DNA of 64,000 nt from Lineus longissimus (lineage: Eukaryota; Nemertea; Pilidiophora; Heteronemertea; Lineidae): NCBI RefSeq assembly GCF_910592395.1, contig NC_088312.1, positions 19,723,292 to 19,787,291 of the forward strand. Direction: 5' to 3'. Under the pieces are notes generated by a model. That model worked only from the letters and a program-made list of their open reading frames with translations. It ran no database searches and was not told where the DNA came from. This document shows, piece after piece, positions 1-12,448 of this stretch; the stretch's first letter is position 1, and every line of letters starts with the position of its first letter. The translations under genes were made by a program, and so were the position numbers.

Positions 1-1920
1 TCAAACGACACTTACGCATGATTCGTTTCGCGGATTTCACAGCAGCTTCAGCGGCGCCGTTAGCTTTACTCTTGCCTGGCGACGAGTATTCGTGAGAGAA
101 ACCCCAGGCGTTTGCAAACTTTTCTAAGTTTTTGGGACCCCCATCAGATACGACGGTGTCTGGTATTCCGTGACGCGCGAAGTGATGTTTGACCTTCGTC
201 ACAACAGTTTCAGATAGAGTGTCCGGAAGGTAATCGAGTTCATAGAAGGTGTCGTAGTAATCAGCCGTTACCAGATACGATCTGTTTTCGTACGTGAATA
301 TGTCAGTTCCAACCTTTTGCCAGGGACGATCTGGGACCTAATGTAGGTTGAGTTCCTCAGGTCCTTGTCGATCAGCGTAAGTTGCGCATGTCTCGCAGGC
401 TTCGATATATTGCCGTATTTCAGCAGACATACGCGGCCAGTATATCAGTTCTCTAGCCCTGCGCAGGCATGAGTTTATACCGAGGTGACCAGCATGTAGC
501 TTTTCCTTAAGCTCGGCCCGCATGCTGGTTGGTATCACTACGCGGTTTCCTCGTAACAGAAGCCCTTCTTGAATTGCGAGCTCGTCTCGACAGTGGTAGT
601 ATGTTGACAGAGCATCTTGTACAGTGTCCTTGTCATTAGGCCAGTCCTTTGAGACAATGTCCATGAGCTGAGGAAGAATCGGGTCTTGAGCAGTGGTAGT
701 CTTGATCTGCTCAAGGCGATCAGATTTGATCGGTAAGAAGTGATTCACAGTAACCATTTCAGTTTTAGGTTTGTCCGGAAGAGGTGCTCTGGACAACGTG
801 TCCGAGACTGGGATTGCGGTCCCAACCTTGTGAGACAGGTCAAAGTCATACTTCTGAGCCCTGAGCAGCAGAGCTTGGAGTCTCTTTGGCGCTTTGAACA
901 GTGGCTTGGTGACTATGGGCACCAACGGCTTGTGATCAGTCACGGCGTGGACCTTCTGTCCATAAGTCTAGTAGTGGAATTTTTCGAGCCCGTATACTGC
1001 AGCCAGCATTTCCTTTTCGATCTGTGCCCAACGCGTTTCGGTGTTCGTGAGTAACCTGCTAGCATAGGCTATCGGGCGGCCACATTGCATTAGCACAGAT
1101 CCGATTCCATAGTCACACGCATCGTTTTCCAGAGTTAGTTCGTTTTCCAGAGTTAGTTCCTCAGACGGGTTGTACATCGCGAGTACTGGCGCTTCAACAA
1201 CTAGTTTCTTTACTTTGTTGAAGGCCTCTTCTTGTGCCGTTGACCACGAGAAGGGTACGTCCTTCTTCGTGAGGTTTCGCATGGGCGTAGTTTCTGAGGT
1301 TAATTTGGGAAGAAATTTAGCCAGATAGTTCGCAAGTCCTAAGAAACGACGGAGAGCTTCCAAGTTCTCAGGCCTTGGCATTTGTTCAATAGCGCGCACC
1401 TTTTCAGGGTCTATACCAAGACCCTTGTCTGTGATCTGATGTCCCATAAAGGCGATTCGTCGAGAGAGTCTCAGTTCTAGCTTCGACAGATTGAGCTTTA
1501 TTCCCTTCTCACGACATCGAGTAAGAAAAGCATCAAGGTTGCGGTCATGTGTTTCAGTGTCAGGGCCATGGACTACCACATCATCTGCAATGCATTCCAC
1601 ACCAGGTAGCCCATCAATAGCCTCCAGCAGTTTTTTCTGAAAGATTTCAGAGGCTACTGAGAGTCCAAACGGTAGGCGGCGCCACCTAAAGCGCCCGAAG
1701 GGGGGTAGGAAAGTCGTCAGTAGACTTGACTCCTGATCGAGCTCCACATGCCAGTAACCTGATGACAGATCAAGCTTTGAGAAGACACGAGAGCTCGCCA
1801 TCTTGTGAAGCTTGTCCTCGAGCACTGGCATTGGAAAGTGTTCCCTTTGAAGAGCGCGATTGAGTTCTCTTGGATCGGACAGATCCTGAGGTCACCCGAC
1901 TTTTTCTCTGTGACAACCAT
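1..1920 (-). pseudogene. pol: pol region (RT, RNase H, integrase) of gypsy element A (broken)
   Basis: From 1920 downward there is reverse transcriptase with the IADD form of the YxDD box, then RNase H (ENDACDYGIG around the first Asp). The integrase zinc-binding HHCC region is at about 420-340, and the integrase core has GTDIF, VSDGGP and NGAAEAAV as its D, D and E blocks at about 300-60. A frameshift near 1883 interrupts the RT N-terminus. TAG codons at 968-970 (inside EKFHY-TYGQK) and 338-340 (just before VPDRPW) interrupt RNase H and integrase in an otherwise single frame. An 18-bp tandem duplication at about 1126-1161 repeats six residues next to the first RNase H Asp. Confidence 0.88.
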
Positions 1921-1994
1921 CTGGTTTACCCATGGGGTGGGCTCTTCAACAGGGGTCAGAACATTGATATATGCAAGACGATATATTTCCGTTT

Positions 1995-3371
1995 CTAGCC
2001 TAGGCTTGAGCGAGACAGGAATCCGACGACTGCGGATACCACAGGTGTGATGTTTTCATCCACTTTCAGGGAAGCTTTCCCTGGTAGCTTACCAAGAGAT
2101 CCGTCAAACACATCAGAGTATCTGTCGCGGACCGTTATCGCAGCAACGCGTTCCATCAGCGAGTCATTGGCAGTGACCAGCTTCATGCCGACTGCTGCCT
2201 TAAGACAAAGAATAGGAGTGAGTTCCTCTCTCACAACCAAGAATTCGACGGAATGGTGCTTCCTGTTTTTTGGATTCATGAGCACCGTACGGCAGGTGCC
2301 CACAGGGACGATCTCTGAGCCATTCCACATCTTGAGACACTTGGCTGTCGGAGTGATATGAGCATGAACTACGCAGCGAAATGGTATGAGATTAACAGTA
2401 GCACCAGTGTCCACTTGAAACGTAAGCGATTGTTTCTCTTCTTGCAGGGTCTCGGTCATCCTGCAACGGATTTCCTTAGACTTAGTGTTTGCATCGGCGG
2501 AGACGGAATTGATCCAGTCCTGATCAGAGTCGTGATCATCAGAGACGTCCACATTCGTATCAATGCTGTGAACGTTGCTTTTAGTCTTGCATTTACGTGC
2601 AAAGTGATTTTTCCCTTTTCATGCGGCGCACGTCTTGCCCCAGGCAGGGCACTCAGACTTCTTCATCACGTGAGCTCCACCGCAGTAGTTGCATTCCTTG
2701 GGCCTCTCAGGTACATTCCTGCTGGATGAGGGACGTCTTCCTGGCGCTGAACGAATCTTGTTCACTGCTGCTGCTTGATCGGATGAGATGGCCTTGCCAT
2801 GGGTGACTGCATTTTCAGCCGCTCGACAGATATTCAGGGAGGTCTCGAGCGACAGGTTCCTTTCACGCAGAAGCAGCTTCTGTGTGTCCTTGTCCGCGAT
2901 GCCAAGCACGATCCGATCTCGAAGGATGGAGTCGATAGAAGCATCGTTGTAGTTACACGTTTTGATGAGTTGACGAATGTTCGAGAGAAACGCATCGAAG
3001 GTTTCGTCTGCCCTCTGATCGCGTTTGTTAAAGATGAAGCGTTCATAAGTCTCATTGACTTCTCCAACTGCAAATTCGTCGAATTTGGCGATGATTTCAG
3101 CACAGGTTCGGTCCGCCTCGGGAGTGTCAAAAGTGAATCCGTTAAATATCCTCAGAGCGTCATCTCCCAGCGTGTGGCACAGCAGCGCCACCAGGCACTC
3201 ACGATCCTGACGTGCTAGTTCCGTAATTACAGCGTAATTCAACCACTTTCGTTTGAAAAGTTTCCAGTTATCAGCGGCACAGCCAACATCAAGGCTCGGG
3301 GGTTGTGGAGGCCGAATGCCGCTAACAGACGGCAATACAGCGGGCACAGGAGCCACAACGGAATCAGCCAT
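1995..3371 (-). pseudogene. gag: gag-protease region of gypsy element A (broken)
   Basis: The open stretch 3371-2620 starts at an ATG and encodes about 250 residues of gag: a capsid-like helical region, then a zinc knuckle beginning CNYCGGAHVMKKSECP. A TGA at 2617-2619 falls where the second knuckle (CxxC...NHFARKC) would have its second cysteine, so it most likely replaced a Cys codon. The same frame continues in 2552-1995 into an aspartic protease with the catalytic DTGA motif (FQVDTGATVNLIP). After about 2000 the frame is lost. The motifs are clear from sequence; loss of function is inferred from the stop and frameshift. Confidence 0.85.
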
Positions 3372-3835
3372 GATGTAGTGCAGTATATATACAATGTTGA
3401 TGCACAGACGGATGTACTAGGTGGCGGATCTGAGAAGTGGGTCACCACTCAAAGTCAGTTTTCACAGCAGAAAGTCACTTTTAAGCACGAATCTTAGAGC
3501 TCGTGGGTCTTTGCAATATGTTTTACCGCTGCCACCATGTTTGGTGTGATTGTCTCTTGATTGGAGGTCATAAACTTGACAATGAAAGCGGATGTAGAAT
3601 GCAGTGCTGTTTACTAATCAGCCATATTGTAAAGACAAAGGATACAGGTTGGTGGTGCCATCTACTAACGATGTGACTAACTACAGTGTGCTAAGTATAA
3701 ACATAAGATCACGGAACACGGACTATGTGTCAGTGCCACAATTCCGCCTGTGGATGAATACGTGTCTCTGCCCTGCTACTCGCAAGTACCATGTGAAATG
3801 TTGCAATAGATTTGCGTACAGAACTCTGCAAAAAT
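3372..3835. other. Spacer between gypsy A and CYP20A1 copy 1
   Basis: No gene seen. About 3715-3772 is a short dispersed repeat (around GGATGAATACGTGTCTCTGC) that recurs near 26385 and, inverted, near 29150. Homology shared with the other two CYP20A1 copies begins only near 3773, about 60 bp before the start codon, so the duplicated unit begins there or its older flank has been replaced by repeats. Confidence 0.5.
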
Positions 3836-6800
3836 ATGCTGGATTTTGCCATATTTGCGGTGACAATTGTAGTTGCACTTATTGGTCTGGTTGTCTACTT
3901 GTATCCGGTAAGTTTATAGTTTTAATTCACCCTCTTTGCATTTGTAAAACGTGTAAAGTAGCCTACTGTTACTGTATAAAGTGGGAGGTAATTTTTTGAA
4001 AAAAAGACCAGCCCCAGCATAGGAATAAGATGACGTAGGCCTACTCATCATGCTTAGGGCAGTAGGTTGGATATCCTCTCACCTCATGACTTATCAGAGC
4101 CAGAGGGGACTTTGAAGGCCACCCAGACCCAACAAATCAGCAAACAAAGGCCACATAACCGCATACTATCGGACCTGACGACCAGTTTTTGTTTGTCCAG
4201 TAGGCCTACATGGCACTTTTTTGACATGCCCCTCCCAACTAGTCCCCACTCGTAGTTGACCACTCATCAACCGATCAAGGATGAATCCCCGTAATCAAGC
4301 CCAAAGAGCGTTGAACTACAATAAGATGTCGGCTAGCTTCATGGCTGTATGTAGACCAGTCATTGCTGTGACAGTCATTGCTACCAAAGTTGGAAGTCCT
4401 GCGCATGCACATAACGGTACATATATGTCTTGTAATAGTCCGTTTATTCATATTTCAGGGGCGTAGTAAGCCAACTACTGTACCAGGCCTTGAACCAACT
4501 GATCCCAGGTAACACTGCCACTAGAATTTCAGTCTGCCAGGGATTTCCAGCATTTCCTCAGAGTGGGTTGTCGCTGATGGTCTCTGATGCCGCCAAAAAA
4601 CGCGCGACAACCCCTTTCTCACTTTTTGGGATTGATTGTATGCATTATTTAGCCCTAATAACGAAGAATTCGAGGCTGAAGTAGACTTTTTTATACTCAT
4701 TTGCCATGTGTTTGGTGGTTGAAATGTGATTGGGAACAGGCTGCTGACCCCAGCATCCTTTCGGCCCCTGGGGCAGCCTGTCAGTTTTAGGTGTCCCCTG
4801 GTTCAACCTGTCGGCCCCTGGGGCAGCCTGTCAGCTTGAGGTGTCCCCTGGTTCAACCTGTCGGCCCCTGGGGCAGCCTGTCAGTTTTAGGTGTCCCCTG
4901 GTCCAGCCTGTCGGCCCCTGGGGCAGCCTGTCAGTTTTAGGTGTCCCCTGGTCCAGCCTGTCGACCCCTGGGGCAGCCTGTCAGTTTTAGGTGTCCCCTG
5001 GTTCAACCTGTCACCCCAACAACGTGCTTATAGTGGTTGGAAAGCAGGCAGACCATGCCAGAAAAAAGACAGTGCAAAAACAAAATTCAGAAAAGGCAGA
5101 GTGCTGGGCCCTGCAAAAACTCTTGAAACATTATGAAGTTGAAACATTATGAAGAGAGTATCATTTGTTTTGTATTACATGATCAACACTTATTGTCTTC
5201 ACTCCTTCATTTTCAGCGAGGGAAACTTGGCGGACATCGCCCAGGCCGGCAGCCTCCATGAATTCCTGATAGTTCTTCACGACAAGTATGGTTCAATTGC
5301 CTCCTTCTGGATGGGCAACCAGCTCGTCATCAGCATCGCCAGAGTAGATCTCTTCCAACAGCAGATGGAACTCTTCGATAGGCCTCGTAAGTGCATGAAG
5401 TGGATGAAATGAGCGATTGAATTCATCTTCACGAAAAACTAAAGTAATAAGCCTTTAGCGACCATTTACAAAAAAAACCATGGTAACATTTCAGACTATG
5501 AACTTTAAAGGCGTAGGCCATTCATTGGATTTGGAAAATTTCAGATTGTGTAAATATGTACCGACTTGACGGTGATAGAACAGTGCCATTCTGTTGGCAG
5601 ATATACAAACACTACATTGCACTACAGCATTGTGTACAAATGCATTTCTGTTTTTCCTGGACCACCAGTAACTACGAACGTCGTACATGTACCTCTTTTA
5701 AAGAGGGGGAGAGGGATGAACTTGTTTTTCATCATCTCAAATTTACAATAGGGAACTAGGAGCCAATGGGTCAATATGGTGGTCTTTATGTCGCTAATAT
5801 GCTAATATGTCACTCCTCGTGGTTAATAATTTCTTTAGAAACGACGTTGTACATTCCTTTTTTTCTCTTTCAGCATTTCTTTTCAAACTATTCGAGCCAG
5901 TCATCGGACCAATGTCGATAGAGTTTGCAAATAAGTCAGACGGGAGGATGCGACGTAACACGTATGATAAGTGTTACAGTCACAGCGCTATAAAATACTT
6001 GTACCCGATCTTCAACGAGGTTGGTAAACTAAAGTAGGCCTTTAGAAGCCTAATTTAGTACTTTCACTGCTTGGCCAGCAGGGGGCCAAATCTGAAAACC
6101 TTAGGTATGCGTTTAATGCTTTACTTCTTGCCCGACTGCCACCAATCTGATTTTATGGGTATATCTTACCATCATATGCAGTATTATATGTCACATGGGT
6201 TTTTAATTTGAACTACTTTTCAAGGTCACAGAGGTTATATGGCATAACATTTTCATTTTGCTATCAACTAAACAAATGTAGCATGTTTCTTAACCAGCAT
6301 GAATTCTAAGCCACCAAATGTCTATACGATGAGCGCAATGGCCATTGACCTTTTCATTGTAGTAGGCCCGCGTCCGTGATGTATGTCGATGCATTTTCTC
6401 CATTTTAGTTTGCGAATGAGCTGGCAGATAAGTGGGGGAACCTCGTTGGTGAGGAACACATTCCGGTCGTCAACTACATGTTGTCGTTTGCAATCAAGTC
6501 CATCACCCTGGCCTCCTTTGGTGACTACTTCAAGGATGAAAAGAAAGTGCAGAAGTTGAACATGGCAAAAGATTTTGTAAGTACTGGGTGTCACAAAAAA
6601 GATTATACGCTTTTGATCTTGAAGATCAAGGCGAATGTCGAAGGAGACGACAAGGAAGATCTAATGACCTCGTTTATCAGTTCACCACTGTGAGATTGAA
6701 TGTTTGATCATGTTGGTGGCGCATTTGTCTTGGCCTTTAGTATCTCCACCCCCCCCCCCCCCCCCCCCCGTCGTACTCCAGGTCTGGACGGATGGCATAC

Positions 6801-9420
6801 GTGGGTTCTTTAATCATTTGGCGCTGTTATCGTCAAAGCTTATATGTTGTCGTGATTACATTTTCCAGGTGTGGACAGAAATGGAGAGACGGGTAACAAG
6901 CACCAGTCAAGATGCTGAAACGCAAAAGCGCTTCGAAGAAAGTAGGTGTAATGTTTCACTTTTTGTTTTGTTCCAATGCATTCGACAGTTTTGAGTTCTG
7001 CAAATTTAGTAGATGTTATGCCCGATTTTTGCCCCTCATCAATCGATAATTTTGAATTCTGGAAAATGTTTCTAGATTTACATTACTGACAATGAATGAG
7101 ATCAAACATAAGGTAGAATGGGGTAATTGTAGCCCCGGTTTAACTGTACAAATACAGCGGGGCTACAATTACCCCATTCAACCTTACATGTTTAAAATTT
7201 GCAAAATTTTAATGCTATCATGAGATTTATTCAAAATCAAAAGTATCTAATCTTTTTCGTGTCACCTAGTAGTTTGAGTATTTCCGTCATTTACCGTACC
7301 CCTCTTCCATTTCCTAACGCTTGTTATTTACCCACATTGCAGACATAAAAATCCTGCTGGATATATGTGATGAGCTCCTCAAGCACCGCAGAAAGAACCC
7401 CCCACTTGGTGATGAGTATCTTCTCATCGACACCTTTCTCGAGGCAGATATGTCGGACGAACAGCTCCGATCCGACGCCATAACATACCTGATCGGAGGA
7501 TTCCACACGTCGGGAAGTCGTAAGTTTAACGTCTTTCTTCTTCCTATTACTTGTAATATATCAGTATTTCCGGCCAAAAAAACCTATGGACATCTGTGAA
7601 GAACTGCCCAGTCATCACTATTTGGGCTAGAAACTCAAAACTAATTCGGCATGAAAACCATTTTTAAGTGTCCACCATAGGGTGATGTAGGGTTGTTGAT
7701 ATCGACTTCGTTCTGACTTGTTCCACACCGTCCATTTCTTCTATAGTTTTGTCGTGGGCTATTTACTTCCTTGCCTCGCACCCTGAGGCCCAAGAGAAGC
7801 TCTATGAAGAAATCAAGGCAGTCTTGGGAGACGATGATGTTGACAGTGAAAACGCTTCTGCACTCATGTAAGTACAGTAGAACCTCTCTATTAAGGACAC
7901 CCTCTGGGCTGACACGCACTGTCCTTAATTGAGAGGTGTCCTGATTAGAGCGGTCACATTGAATGGAAACACCCAATTTGGGACCAAAACTAGTGTCCTT
8001 AATACAGAAGGTGTCCTTCATAAAGAGGTGTCCGCTATGGGAGGTTCTACTGTAACATCCAAAAGGATGCTACAGAAAAGGATGTTGGGCCAGTTGGCTG
8101 TAGGGTTGACGTTGAGTCCTATTTAACGCCACTATTGTAGAACAAAATTGAAATAGAAAATGCACGTACAGTCTGGGGCCGGAGATTATAACTTCACTTC
8201 TCTGTTATAGTTATCTTCGCCAAGTGATGGATGAAACAATGAGGTGTGCTGTGCTGGTTCCTTTGGCGGCAAGATATGACCCTGATTCTGAAACCGAACT
8301 CGGTGGTCATGTCATTCCACCTGGTGTAAGTATTCTTCACATCAAAATTCAGATCTTACATTTTCATGCTTCGAATATTTTGTCAACAGTGACTGAGAAT
8401 TCAGATGATTTTCACTAAGAGGCCATGCTATAAGTATGTACGCACATTTCTGATCTTCAGGATCCCCATTATACGCAAACAAATTGTAAAACTGTAAGGC
8501 GAATGACCTCCAGGATTCTTAACTCTCCCCTCAGATGCGCATCTTACATACTTAAAGTACGACTCCAAAAGCACTTGGGCAAAGCATGATAACAAAAGGT
8601 TTCATTGTGGATGGAATGCAGCCGCTGATTGGTTAAATTGCAACTCCTTGACATGTAGTCATGGCTCTGTCGCAGTTGACCTTTTACGTCCTGTCAGCTG
8701 GGTGAATCAGTCAGTCCAGTCCAGGGGTATGGCATTCAAATTAAAAAACTGAATTCTTTATTCAAGACGCCTGTGATCCAAGCTTTTGGTGTTACCTTCC
8801 AAGATGAAGAAGTCTGGCCTAATCCAAACAAGTACGTAAAAACAGTTTAGATTACACCATGTTAGTCTACAGAATGCCTATAGTCTGTAGACTAATATAG
8901 TGTAGACTATAGAATGGTCTGCTTTATAGCTCCAGTTCAGATGCGGTGGTCTAAAAGCGTCTATATTCTCTGAACCTGTTGTCTAATTTTCCCAGAAAAA
9001 AGATCGACTGTAATCTCATTTCTCGACCTGCGATAACCATCGCAAACGAGCGAGTATTGTCGCCTGCGATTTAAATTGCGGATCACTGCAATCTAAATCA
9101 CTCATTTGCAGCTCACTTAATTTTCATTTAAAAGTATTCATAATTCATTGGTTGATTTTAGATTCGACCCCGATCGATTCAGCTCTGAAAATGTTAAAGG
9201 TCGCCATAGCCTTTCGTTCAGTCCGTTTGGTTTCGCTGGGAAGAGAAAGTGTCCAGGATATCGATTTGCGTACGCCGAGGCAACGACCGCATTGGCGATC
9301 CTCTTCCGTCGCTTCAAAATCAAGCTGGTGGACAACCAAGTTGTTGTGCCGTTATATCAAATCGTCACATCTCCGGCTGATGAAATTTGGATTCAAGTTG
9401 AGGAGAGAAAGAAGAAGTAA
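3836..9420 (+). CDS. CYP20A1: Cytochrome P450 20A1, paralogue 1 (11 exons, intact)
   Basis: Exons: 3836-3907, 4459-4508, 5217-5386, 5874-6019, 6409-6576, 6869-6941, 7343-7519, 7747-7867, 8211-8325, 8767-8831, 9162-9420. They sum to 1416 nt (471 residues plus stop; vertebrate CYP20A1 is about 460). Residues 1-24 start MLDFAIFAVT and end YLYP, a signal-anchor membrane segment typical of ER P450s and very close to vertebrate CYP20A1. Other motifs: I-helix GGFHTSG (278-284, Thr282), K-helix ETMR (334-337), FDPDRF (387-392), heme loop GFAGKRKCPG with Cys416 as thiolate ligand. All introns are GT-AG; the intron 4 donor GTTGGT is weak but the only one that keeps frame. The family is an orphan monooxygenase of unknown substrate. 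I assembled the gene by eye; the first two and last exons are supported by family similarity and by identical structure in copies 2 and 3. Confidence 0.93.
4762..5011 (+). repeat. 50-bp minisatellite, 5 units (CYP20A1 copy 1 intron 2)
   Basis: Five consecutive 50-bp units each starting CGRCCCCTGGGGCAGCC and ending GGTTCAACCTGT or GGTCCAGCCTGT. The same array lies at the same place in the other two CYP20A1 genes with 24 and 11 units. The unit has no stop on the plus strand in the frames that run through it, so it produces spurious open frames. Confidence 0.97.
7109..7186. repeat. Near-perfect hairpin in CYP20A1 copy 1 intron 6
   Basis: Arms of about 28 bp (TAAGGTAGAATGGGGTAATT and its complement) flank a loop of about 20 bp. 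The same hairpin is at 35108-35185 and 55919-55996 in the other paralogues, so it predates the triplication. It may be a tiny foldback element. Confidence 0.85.
7875..8052 (+). mobile_element. 178-bp TA-flanked MITE in CYP20A1 copy 1 intron 8
   Basis: Begins CAGTAGAACCTCTCTATTAA and ends GGGAGGTTCTACTG, giving imperfect terminal inverted repeats, with TA on both sides (7873-7874 and 8053-8054). These are the hallmarks of non-autonomous pogo/Tigger-type elements of the Tc1/mariner superfamily. An element of the same length sits at the orthologous place in copy 3; copy 2 has only a footprint. Confidence 0.88.
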
Positions 9421-10046
9421 CTGTGTTCAGTTGACTACGCCAGGTCAGAGTTTTTGGATCCTTGTTCTACGTGTATAATGAACCGGCATGATCATTATCG
9501 GACAAACTGTGATTTTCCACTGGTATAAATGCTGAACTGCCTCAGTTGAGTTCTTAAAGTACTTCGATGCTGGACAGCTGATCAGAAATTCCTTAGTACC
9601 CACGCCTTGTTTAGAGGACAGTACTCTGACATCAGAAATCTCCCCAGAATTCATAAGATGGTAATGGGGTTTATACTGGATGCTTTCTTGTAGAATAGGT
9701 ATTACTTTCTTTGTTTTGAGATTGAATAAGCTATTTTAGTATTTTAATTAGAAAAGGTGCTTAACTTATATTTATATGCCCGTGCCATAGTCTTCAATTG
9801 AACACAAAATTATTTCATTTTGACACAATATTGCCCATTCATAACTGATATGCATGTCACATTCGAAGTTAATCCGGCAATTGGAAGAGATAGCAGACAA
9901 TTTCATACTACGCTGTAGCCCCTGCTATCTGCCAAAACAACTATAAAGGTAATCAAAATCAACCCTGTTGAACTATTCAGGTGCATGGGGCACCTATTGG
10001 AGGTGGTGGTGGGTGGTGGAGATATACAGGCTTTTCATGGGTCTTA
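9421..10046 (+). other. 3' flank of CYP20A1 copy 1
   Basis: This stretch is shared with the 3' flanks of copies 2 and 3 and presumably holds the 3' UTR. It contains several AATAAG and ATTAAT-like sites but no clear single polyadenylation signal. Homology to copy 2 stops at about 10046, where foreign sequence begins. Confidence 0.55.
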
Positions 10047-10220
10047 CTAGTAGTCCTTTAAACCAATCCTTATGAAATACAATTTTGTCTTTTGAACCTA
10101 CAACTTTAAATGCACTTTACTAGCTCAAATATCCAGTCTCTTAACCGACTTATATGCCCTACCCTATCTGGACCTAGAGGCAGTTGGTTCTGGTTTGTCT
10201 TTTGTTGTGTTTGTTGTGGT

Positions 10221-10748
10221 TTATTGTGTCTCAATGCTAGGTGTGACCATTGTTTGCTTTGCAGGTGTGTTTGTGTTTTGCATATTGGTGGAAGTGTGGT
10301 GTAGTTTAGCTGGGCTGTCGGAGTGATCGATTGCACTTGTTTTCCCAGGTGTAGTTGTGCCAAGATTCTGACCCGCTGGCCGCTCACAAGAAACTACAGA
10401 ACTGTCAGGGTCCACAGTGATTTGTGGATGCTCTTCATTTGCTTGTTTAGTGACTTGTTTTAGGAACCTTCTGTTTCTTCTATATCTTCTCCCTGAACAC
10501 TCTACTACGTAGGATCTAGGGGATGTGTGAAGACCCACTACTGTTCCTGCATGCCATTTCTTCTGTCCTGGCAGTGGTGCCATTCTGATGCAATCTCCGG
10601 GCTGTAAAACTGGCTGTTCTTTCCCAGCTTTCTGGTTGTAATTATAGACCCCACATACAACAAATGTGGGGTCTATATTGAGATTACTAGGAGAAGGTAC
10701 AAGGCTTCTGCATTCTTCCCAGGTTATATTATGGAGGTAGTCCAGCAA
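10221..10748 (-). pseudogene. pol: Integrase C-terminal part of gypsy element B
   Basis: About 175 residues from MLDYLHNITWEEC through the basic segment RRYRRNRRFLKQVTKQANEE to a Ser/Thr/Pro-rich tail. This continues the integrase polypeptide that ends near 11290, after removal of the insertion at about 10760-11290. Its tail (RRFLKQVTKQANEE...DPDSSVVSC) is duplicated near 13145-13235, next to the gag fragment. Confidence 0.7.
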
Positions 10749-11284
10749 AACTGCTATTTCAACTGAAAAACTGTCACCCCTGTCCCATCAAACTAAACTC
10801 GATCTAGTGCACCTGGCAAAGATTTTTTCGAAATTCGGATAATTTTGATGACTTTGAAGCGTTTTTATGCGCCGATTTTCTGATTTGCTTTCAAATCTCC
10901 GGCACGATGTCAATCACACGTATATTAGCATAAGCTCCGCCCCGTTATGTTGACGTCATATCCTCATGCATCATGGCGCGGTATCTCTTTGCCGAAGCGG
11001 CGAGCTGTCGAGTATTTTGAGCAAAGAACGACGGTTGACATGGTTGAATGAAGGAATAAAATAAAGGAATAGCCTTAAATGCTTATCGATGATCCATCCT
11101 GCGTCTGAAAAGGTTAGGGTGCTGTTTGAATGTTACTGAGCGTGTGATTTTGAGAAAGTGCGAGCGTGTTTGTCCGGAAATAGATCATCCGCGAAACGGA
11201 ATAGACTTCACTCCATACGTGTAGCCTACTGTGTGGGCCCGTGGGGGCTATCAAATTTGCTGACAAGCAAATTTCAAATGTCTA

Positions 11285-12229
11285 GTATTTCACTTGTTTC
11301 TGCTTGTCTTCCCCCAACATTCGCCTGACCTCTCGTAAATCCTGTATTCCCGGCTTCAATAGCTCTCTCGCTATTGGAAGTTTGGTTCTATACCTTCGGC
11401 TGTCTAGCAGCTGTGCTGGTGACTTGTTGCAGCTTTCAAGGGGTGTGGCTCTGTAGTCAAGAAGTGCAAGATGTTTGTCCTAGTTTGCACTCCATAGTTG
11501 TTTCACTGTGTGCACTGCCTTTTCAGCTTCACCATTGGATTTGGGATATCTTGGGGATGATGTGATGAGCTTTATACCATAGTCATTCAGAAATTCTTCA
11601 AACTCTGCTGACACAAGCTGTGTCCTATTATCGGCTCGTAGGGCTTCTGGAATGACATGTCGGCTTATCTGGGACTTGAATACTTGTATCACTTGCTTGC
11701 TGGTCAAGTTGGAAAGTCTGTCGACTTCTATGTATTTTGAGAAATAATCTATCGTGATGAGGTAGTCATTTCCTTCCCAGTGGAAGATGTCTCCTGCCAG
11801 CTTAATCCAGGGCAGTTGAGGAGTCTCTGAGCCAATCATTGGTTCCGCTAGCAGCTTGTTGTGATATTGGTTACAGATCACACAGTCTTTTACTATGTCT
11901 TCCTATGTCTTGCTCATTCCCGGCCAATACATAATCTCCCGTGCTCTACGCTTGGACTTGTTGATGCCGAAATGTGTCTCCTGGATCTGCTTCAGCATGG
12001 CCGTCCTCTTTGAAGGAGGGATAACAATGCGTTTTCCTCTGTATATAATTCCATCTGTGAGGGTCAGCTCATCTCTCAGAATCCAGTATTCTCGGATTGC
12101 ATGTGGCACCTGCCATTTGTTGTCTTGCCATCCTTTCCTAATCACGTCTTTCAGGCTGTCCATCTCTCTGGCTGTCTGTACCTGGAATTCAGCATACTCT
12201 GCTGACACAAGCTGTGTCTTTTGGGTCAA
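11285..12229 (-). pseudogene. pol: Integrase zinc-binding and core domains of gypsy element B (broken)
   Basis: 12229-11903 encodes the H...H half of the integrase zinc-binding region (HFGINKSKRRAREIMYWPGM). 11881-11480 encodes the core with LAGDIF, ALRADNRTQ and SPRYPKSNGEAEKAV as D, D and E blocks. The frame continues as far as about 11285 with typical C-terminal sequence. A frameshift separates the first two blocks. A 22-bp stretch coding TQLVSAE occurs both in the core (about 11604) and at the upstream end (about 12196), marking a rearrangement joint. Confidence 0.8.
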
Positions 12230-12448
12230 TACATATCCTCACCTTGTCCTTTTTGACAACTGTATACCACCTGTCGTACACCCACCGAGACGGCAACCCA
12301 AGGCACTAACAGGCAAAATAGTGGCCAAACTACGTGAGATGCAGAAAAACGGACACACAGCCCCGTGACTGAATCTACAGACTGGGTTAGTTCAATGGTG
12401 GCAGTTGTCAAAAAGGACAAGGTGAGGATATGTATTGACCCAAAAGAC
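12216..12448. repeat. 47-bp perfect inverted repeat at an inversion joint
   Basis: 12216-12262 is the exact reverse complement of 12402-12448, with 139 bp between. The right arm is the real RT coding sequence for VVKKDKVRICIDPKD; the left arm is its mirror, fused to integrase sequence on the other strand. This marks the joint where RT was inverted relative to integrase. Confidence 0.9.

Larger units (their letters stand above)
1..3371 (-). mobile_element. Degenerate Ty3/gypsy retrotransposon A (cut by window edge)
   Basis: Read on the minus strand, gag, protease, reverse transcriptase, RNase H and integrase follow one another from 3371 down to 1, the order of Ty3/gypsy elements. The integrase runs off the left edge, so the 3' end and its LTR are outside the window. 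The coding frame is broken by nonsense codons at 2617-2619, 968-970 and 338-340 and by frameshifts near 2000 and near 1883, so this is a dead but recognisable copy. No LTR could be delimited upstream of gag. Confidence 0.9.
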
